Shown: in pieces, positions 59,995-64,000 of the stretch | How positions within the stretch are numbered: the first letter of the stretch is position 1 | Layout: each line of letters starts with the position of its first letter | DNA from: Desulfovibrio sp. UIB00 | Lineage (GTDB): Bacteria > Desulfobacterota > Desulfovibrionia > Desulfovibrionales > Desulfovibrionaceae | Length of the DNA stretch: 64,000 nucleotides | NCBI RefSeq assembly: GCF_022508225.1 | Contig: NZ_JAETXJ010000002.1 | Span: 248,001-312,000, forward strand | Direction: 5' to 3' | The notes under the pieces: generated by a model | The model's database searches: none | What the model was told of the DNA's origin: nothing | The model's input: the letters and a program-made list of their open reading frames with translations, nothing else | Program-made: the position numbers and the translations under genes

Positions 59995-60661
59995 ACAATG
60001 TCCCCGCTTTCAGTTCCAGGGTTCTGCCCATGCCTGCGGCCAGCTCTCGGTTGTGCGTTACAACAACGAGGGTCATGCCCAATTCACGGTTGAGTTCGTT
60101 CATGAGAGCGCCCACCTGCGCTCCCGTAACTTCATCCAGATTGCCGGTGGGCTCGTCAGCCAACAGAACGCGCGGTCGCATAAAAACCGCGCGCGCAATG
60201 GCCACCCGCTGGCGTTCGCCGCCCGAGAGAGTGGCGATCTTGCTTTCCATACGCGCCGATAGCCCCACGCGGTCAAGCATTTCACGCGCACGGCTCATTA
60301 CGGCGCTTTGTTTAGCACCGCCAATAATTGCCGGCATTGCCACATTTTCGAGGGCTGAAAATTCCGGCAGCAGATGATGAAATTGAAAAACGAAGCCCAG
60401 AGTCTTGTTGCGAAAGGCAGCTTTCTGGTCAGCGCTCATGAGCGCCATGTTGCGCCCTTCAAAACATATCTCGCCCGTACTTGGAGTATCAAGTGCACCC
60501 ATAAGATGCAAGAGGGTACTCTTCCCGGAACCGGACTGTCCAACGATGGCGAGCATCTCGCCTTCTTCCACAACCAGGTTAATATCCTTGATAATCTCGG
60601 TCTCTTCACCGGGTGTGGCAAATTTTTTGCCCACATTTGAAAAAGTATAGAGTGCTGACAT
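59975..60661 (-). CDS. lolD: Lipoprotein-releasing ABC transporter ATPase
   Basis: This 228-residue ATPase has Walker A GQSGSGKSTLLHLMGALD, signature LSGGERQRVAIARA and Walker B VLLADEPTGNLD. The LLHLMGALDTPSTG and FQFHHLLPEFSALENV segments are typical of LolD. With the permease encoded two bases upstream it extracts lipoproteins from the inner membrane. ATG 60661 is used; an upstream in-frame start would overlap the permease gene. Confidence 0.93.
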   Translation of the reverse strand: MSALYTFSNVGKKFATPGEETEIIKDINLVVEEGEMLAIVGQSGSGKSTLLHLMGALDTPSTGEICFEGRNMALMSADQKAAFRNKTLGFVFQFHHLLPEFSALENVAMPAIIGGAKQSAVMSRAREMLDRVGLSARMESKIATLSGGERQRVAIARAVFMRPRVLLADEPTGNLDEVTGAQVGALMNELNRELGMTLVVVTHNRELAAGMGRTLELKAGTLYEKIFE

Positions 60662-60663
60662 GG

Positions 60664-61899
60664 CTATTCGTAGCGCAGGGCTTCTGCCGGTTGCAGGCGC
60701 GATGCCTGCCGTGCCGGGTAAAGGGTGGCCAGAAAACACAGCAGCATGGCGCTTGCGCCAATGATGAGCACATCGGAGAGGGTTATGATAATGGGCAGAT
60801 GATCGAGGGTATAGACGTTTTCAGGCAGTTTGATGAACTGGTAGCGCTTGAGCAGCCAGCCGAGTGAAAGGCCAAACGCATAGCCAAGCAATGTGCCGAT
60901 AACCCCGATAATTGTGCCCTGAAACATGAAAATACGCCGTATCATGCTGCTTGTGGCGCCCATGGACATCATGATGGCGATGTCCCGCGTTTTTTCCATA
61001 ACCAGCATGACCAGTGTTGTTACAATAGAGAAAGAACCGATGAGCACCACCATGGCCAGCAAAATGAACATGCCGATTTTTTCCAGCTTGAGCGCTGCAA
61101 AAAGGTTGGCGTTCATTTCCATCCACGAGCGCACGTAGAAGGGCGAGCCAAGCTCGGTTGAAACTTCGGCGGCTGTTTTGTCCGCCTTGTAAACATCGGC
61201 CACGGTCAGTTCCACGCCCGAAAGATAATTTTCCGGCAGGCCCAGCACATCGCGAGCGGCGTTGAGTGTAACAAAACCCAGCGAGGAATCGTATTCAAAC
61301 ATGCCTGTCTTGAAAATGCCCACCACTTCAAAGGGGCGCACACGCGGCGCGTAGCCCGAGGTGGTTTTTTGCCCGGAGGGCGAAAGCAGATTCACGCGGC
61401 TGCCCATGCCAAGCCCAAGGCGCTTGGCCAGCTCCTCGCCGATAATAAGCCCTGGTGCGCCTTCGCGTTCAAGATCGGCAGCAGAACCCACGCGCATCTG
61501 GCGCAGCATGGAAAGCACCGCAGGGGCCGACTTCGGATCAATGCCCCGCAAGACCACGCCCTTGACGCCGCCGCCAGCGGAAAGCATGACTTCCGTGTAA
61601 ATAAAGGGGGTTGCCCCGGTCACACCCTTGACGGAGCGCACCCGATCCAGAAGGTCGGTGCGGTTCTCAAAGGCCGAGGGGATGTAGGACATGACAATGG
61701 CGTGGGCATTGGCCCCGAGGATTTTGTCGCGCATGTCGGTGGTGAGGCCGTTGTACACGCCAAGCACCACCACCAGCGCACCAACGCCGATAGCCACGCC
61801 CAGAATGGACATGATCGATATGATGTAGATGAATGTCTGCTTTCGCCTCGAAAAGAGGTAGCGCAGGGCAACGAATAGTTCAAATGACATTTGCGGCAT
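60664..61899 (-). CDS. lolC: Lipoprotein-releasing permease LolC/LolE
   Basis: This 411-residue permease starts with FELFVALRYLFSRRKQTFIYIISIMSILGVAIGV, the LolC/E signature. It has a large periplasmic domain and three C-terminal helices with GATSSMIRRIFMFQG. One permease gene serves here, as in species with a LolF-type homodimer; LolC or LolE cannot be separated. It leads the lolC-lolD-bamA block. AAGGTGGGA precedes ATG 61899. Confidence 0.92.
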   Translation of the reverse strand: MPQMSFELFVALRYLFSRRKQTFIYIISIMSILGVAIGVGALVVVLGVYNGLTTDMRDKILGANAHAIVMSYIPSAFENRTDLLDRVRSVKGVTGATPFIYTEVMLSAGGGVKGVVLRGIDPKSAPAVLSMLRQMRVGSAADLEREGAPGLIIGEELAKRLGLGMGSRVNLLSPSGQKTTSGYAPRVRPFEVVGIFKTGMFEYDSSLGFVTLNAARDVLGLPENYLSGVELTVADVYKADKTAAEVSTELGSPFYVRSWMEMNANLFAALKLEKIGMFILLAMVVLIGSFSIVTTLVMLVMEKTRDIAIMMSMGATSSMIRRIFMFQGTIIGVIGTLLGYAFGLSLGWLLKRYQFIKLPENVYTLDHLPIIITLSDVLIIGASAMLLCFLATLYPARQASRLQPAEALRYE

Positions 61900-62226
61900 A
61901 TTGTCCCACCTTGCCCGGATATTCAAGAGTTATTTTAGACCTGGGACATTGCGTTGCCGCAAGGCAAGTCAATAGTGTCAGGGATTGCCGCTGGCAGGCA
62001 GCGCGCAACTGTCTGTACCTGGACAAACGTCCCGCAGCAGGGCACTTGTCAAGGGCAGGTACCCGGTGCAGCCCCCGGTGGGGAGAAGGTGCCAGACTGG
62101 CGCATATGCGGCGTTGCAGCTGGAACACAGACGGTCCCGTTGTACCATTCTGCCTGTTGCCAGTTTTTTTCAGTCTGGTGTTGTTTTTGAAAATATCCCC
62201 ATTCGCAGAGCAACTACCAGGCAAAA
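61900..62226. other. Intergenic region upstream of the lol operon
   Basis: No gene is supported. The minus strand holds TTGACT and TAAAAT elements before lolC, but their spacing (29 bases) is too long for a standard promoter, so the start site is uncertain. Confidence 0.35.
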
Positions 62227-62262
62227 GCCCCCGGCTGGCAAACCAGACCGGGGGCCTCTTTT
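62227..62262. terminator. Terminator between the chemotaxis receptor and the lol region
   Basis: GCCCCCGG (62227-62234) pairs with CCGGGGGC (62248-62255), with an inner CTGG/CCAG. Ts follow on the plus side and TTTT on the minus side. It serves the receptor gene on the minus strand. Confidence 0.75.
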
Positions 62263-62316
62263 TATCTTGTCCTCAAGGGCAAGACTAATCATCCACAAGT
62301 TTTATTGTTCCGGTTT

Positions 62317-64000
62317 TTAGCCCCGTTTCATAGCCTCAATAAGTTCGCTCAGTCTGCGTGCCTGCTGGGCAAGGTCGGCCACGGCCTTTGTGGCCTGGCC
62401 CATTGCCTGCGAAGTCTGGCCGGACATGGCGTTGACCTGCACGATGGACTGGTTGATTTCTTCGCTGGCAGCGGATTGCTCCTCGCTTGCGGTGGCAATT
62501 GCGCTTACCTGATCGGCAGTGGCTTCCACATTGCTCACGATATCCCGCAGGGCGGCGCCCGACTGGTTGGCAAATTCGGTGGCCGTATTTACTTCCGCCA
62601 GGGCCTTGTCCATTGCGGCCACACTCTGTGAAGCGCTCTGCTGGATGGCAGATATAGCATTGCCCACGTCGTTGGTGGAGGACATGGTTTTTTCCGCCAG
62701 TTTGCGCACTTCATCGGCCACCACCGCAAACCCTCGCCCGGCGTCGCCAGCGCGTGCGGCCTCAATGGCGGCATTGAGCGCCAACAGGTTGGTCTGGTCG
62801 GCAATATCCGAGATCACGTTCATGATCTGGGTAATGGCCTGGGCATGCTGGTTCAGCTTGGTCATGTCGTCCTTGAGCGCCAGCGAAACTTTTTGCACCT
62901 GACCGATGCTCTGCAAGGCGCTTTCCACAATATGTGCGCCGCTTTCCGCATTGGTGCGCGTTTCGGCAGAAACTGCCGAGGCCGAGGAGGCGTTGCGGGC
63001 CACTTCCTGCACGGTCACGTTCATCTGGTTCATGGCCGTTGCGGCCTCGCTGAGGCGCTGGGCCGACTGCGCGGCTATCTGGTCCGACTGCTCAATCTGC
63101 CCGGAAAGCTGGCTTGAGGCCGTGGAGATGATGGCGACCACTTCTTCCAGTTGACCCGCTGCGGTGAGCATGCCTTCGCGTTTGGCATTCTCTGCCCTTT
63201 GGGCCGCTTCTTCAGCACGTGCGGTAGCAAGCCTGGCTTCTTCCGTTGCCTGTTGGGCGTCTCTGGCTTTTTGCTCGCTTTCTTGCAGCAAATTTTTGAT
63301 GTTGCCGACCATGTGTTCCATACCCGATGCCAGCGTGCTGAATTCATCACGGCGTTTTTCTGCGGCAAAGAGCATGGCTTTTTCTGCGGGGGTTGTTTCA
63401 AGGCGGCCTTCCGCAACGGATTCCGCAATGCCGGAAATGCCCCTGAGCAGTCGCGCGATGGCGCGCGCCGCAAAGAAGATGATCAGCCCGACCACAAGAG
63501 CGCTTGCAAAAGTCAACATCATGGAGTTGCCCAGCATTATCCGCGTGGGTGTGTAGATTTCGTCTCTGTCCACTTCCAGGCAAAGAACCCAGCCGACTTC
63601 CGGCATGGCCCGATAAAAGACAGACTTGTTGCTGCCGTCTTCACCCGTAAATCTCACCAGCCCCTCAGGGTTTTTCAATATCTCCGCAACATAAGGTTTT
63701 TTGCTGTCATCCCGCCCAAAGGCCTTGAGGTCGCGGTTCAGCATCATCATGCCCTTGGTGTCATAGGCATAGATGCCGCCCTTGGTGCCGAAATCGATCT
63801 GGCTTGTGGTGGTACGGGCGAGATTTTCGTTGTCAACGCCTGCCCACACGAGGCCTTCGGGCTTGCCATCGCGCATGATGGGCAGGCCAATGATTGTTGC
63901 AACCTTACCCGTGGTTTTGCTGATCACGCCGGTAATGGTTTTTTTGCCTTGCATGGCGCGCTGGTAGTATGAGCGGTCAGTAAAACTCACCCCGACGGAT
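62317..64000 (-). CDS. Methyl-accepting chemotaxis protein (5' end beyond window)
   Basis: The visible 561 residues begin inside a periplasmic dCache-type sensor domain ([20 protein letters not shown], then [13 protein letters not shown]). One membrane helix follows ([22 protein letters not shown]), then a HAMP region, and a long cytoplasmic coiled coil with the invariant hairpin tip [20 protein letters not shown]. The sensor class often binds amino acids or organic acids. It signals to CheA through CheW. The first membrane helix and start codon are outside the window. No CheR-docking pentapeptide is seen at the C-terminus (IEAMKRG). Confidence 0.93.
   Translation of the reverse strand, partial: SVGVSFTDRSYYQRAMQGKKTITGVISKTTGKVATIIGLPIMRDGKPEGLVWAGVDNENLARTTTSQIDFGTKGGIYAYDTKGMMMLNRDLKAFGRDDSKKPYVAEILKNPEGLVRFTGEDGSNKSVFYRAMPEVGWVLCLEVDRDEIYTPTRIMLGNSMMLTFASALVVGLIIFFAARAIARLLRGISGIAESVAEGRLETTPAEKAMLFAAEKRRDEFSTLASGMEHMVGNIKNLLQESEQKARDAQQATEEARLATARAEEAAQRAENAKREGMLTAAGQLEEVVAIISTASSQLSGQIEQSDQIAAQSAQRLSEAATAMNQMNVTVQEVARNASSASAVSAETRTNAESGAHIVESALQSIGQVQKVSLALKDDMTKLNQHAQAITQIMNVISDIADQTNLLALNAAIEAARAGDAGRGFAVVADEVRKLAEKTMSSTNDVGNAISAIQQSASQSVAAMDKALAEVNTATEFANQSGAALRDIVSNVEATADQVSAIATASEEQSAASEEINQSIVQVNAMSGQTSQAMGQATKAVADLAQQARRLSELIEAMKRG

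Overview
The window looks like chromosome from a Desulfovibrio-type sulfate reducer (Desulfobacterota, Desulfovibrionaceae). It is GC-rich and gene-dense. It has a minimal SufC/SufB-like Fe-S module without the rest of the isc/suf genes, an AmmeMemoRadiSam B protein, a sulfide:quinone-reductase-like flavoprotein paired with a DUF1641 protein, an Acr3-type arsenic cluster, and a lol-bamA-amidase-skp-fabZ envelope block. The genus is inferred from gene content and protein style, not from a marker gene.

Layout. 1-5.7 kb: a partial MBL-fold hydrolase (-), then LOG-family protein, tadA, a membrane spermidine-synthase-like protein, two small unknown genes, a gene-free stretch rich in inverted repeats, and an RRM protein (+). 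5.85-14.0 kb: the potassium uptake operon kdpABCDE on the minus strand. 14.2-16.2 kb: arsR, arsC, acr3, with a TonB/TolA-like lipoprotein facing them. 16.8-19.1 kb: AT-rich leader, then SQR-like flavoprotein and DUF1641 protein. 19.2-20.8 kb: a strongly AT-rich, apparently acquired membrane-protein gene lying between two near-identical terminator hairpins, next to the 3' end of a tRNA(CAT) gene. 20.9-28.3 kb (-): suf module, amrB, gabD, pyrC and pyrB, with a pyrBI-like leader peptide and attenuator. 28.4-32 kb (+): TauE/SafE permease, YitT protein, amidohydrolase, Hpt protein. 32.1-37.5 kb: an IclR regulator facing a GntP permease, a DapA-family aldolase and a YjhG dehydratase. This matches the E. 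coli D-xylonate (yjhIHGF) gene set. 37.5-43.1 kb: mtaD, an alpha/beta hydrolase, yajC-secD-secF. 43.3-46.9 kb: a MoaE-like protein, a 907-residue membrane protein with a zinc knuckle, and a small unknown. 47.0-50.4 kb (-): a polar amino acid ABC transporter preceded by a tandem array of structured 115-116 bp repeats. 50.5-53.1 kb (+): a WbaP-type sugar-phosphate transferase overlapping a GT9 glycosyltransferase. 53.2-61.9 kb (-): lolC/E, lolD, bamA, an AMIN/amidase_3 protein, skp, fabZ. 62.3-64.0 kb: a chemotaxis receptor cut by the window end.

The most interesting item is upstream of pyrB. A 37-codon leader ORF runs through two U-rich tracts and ends inside the loop of a terminator hairpin followed by eight Ts, immediately before pyrB. 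This is the architecture of the enterobacterial pyrL/pyrBI UTP-sensing attenuator. Other leads are the AT-rich gene beside the tRNA, the structured repeat array, the hairpin-rich stretch at 4.6-5.2 kb, a CX2CX4HX4C zinc knuckle in a bacterial membrane protein, an apparent frameshift in the xylonate regulator, and a BamA with an extra N-terminal domain.
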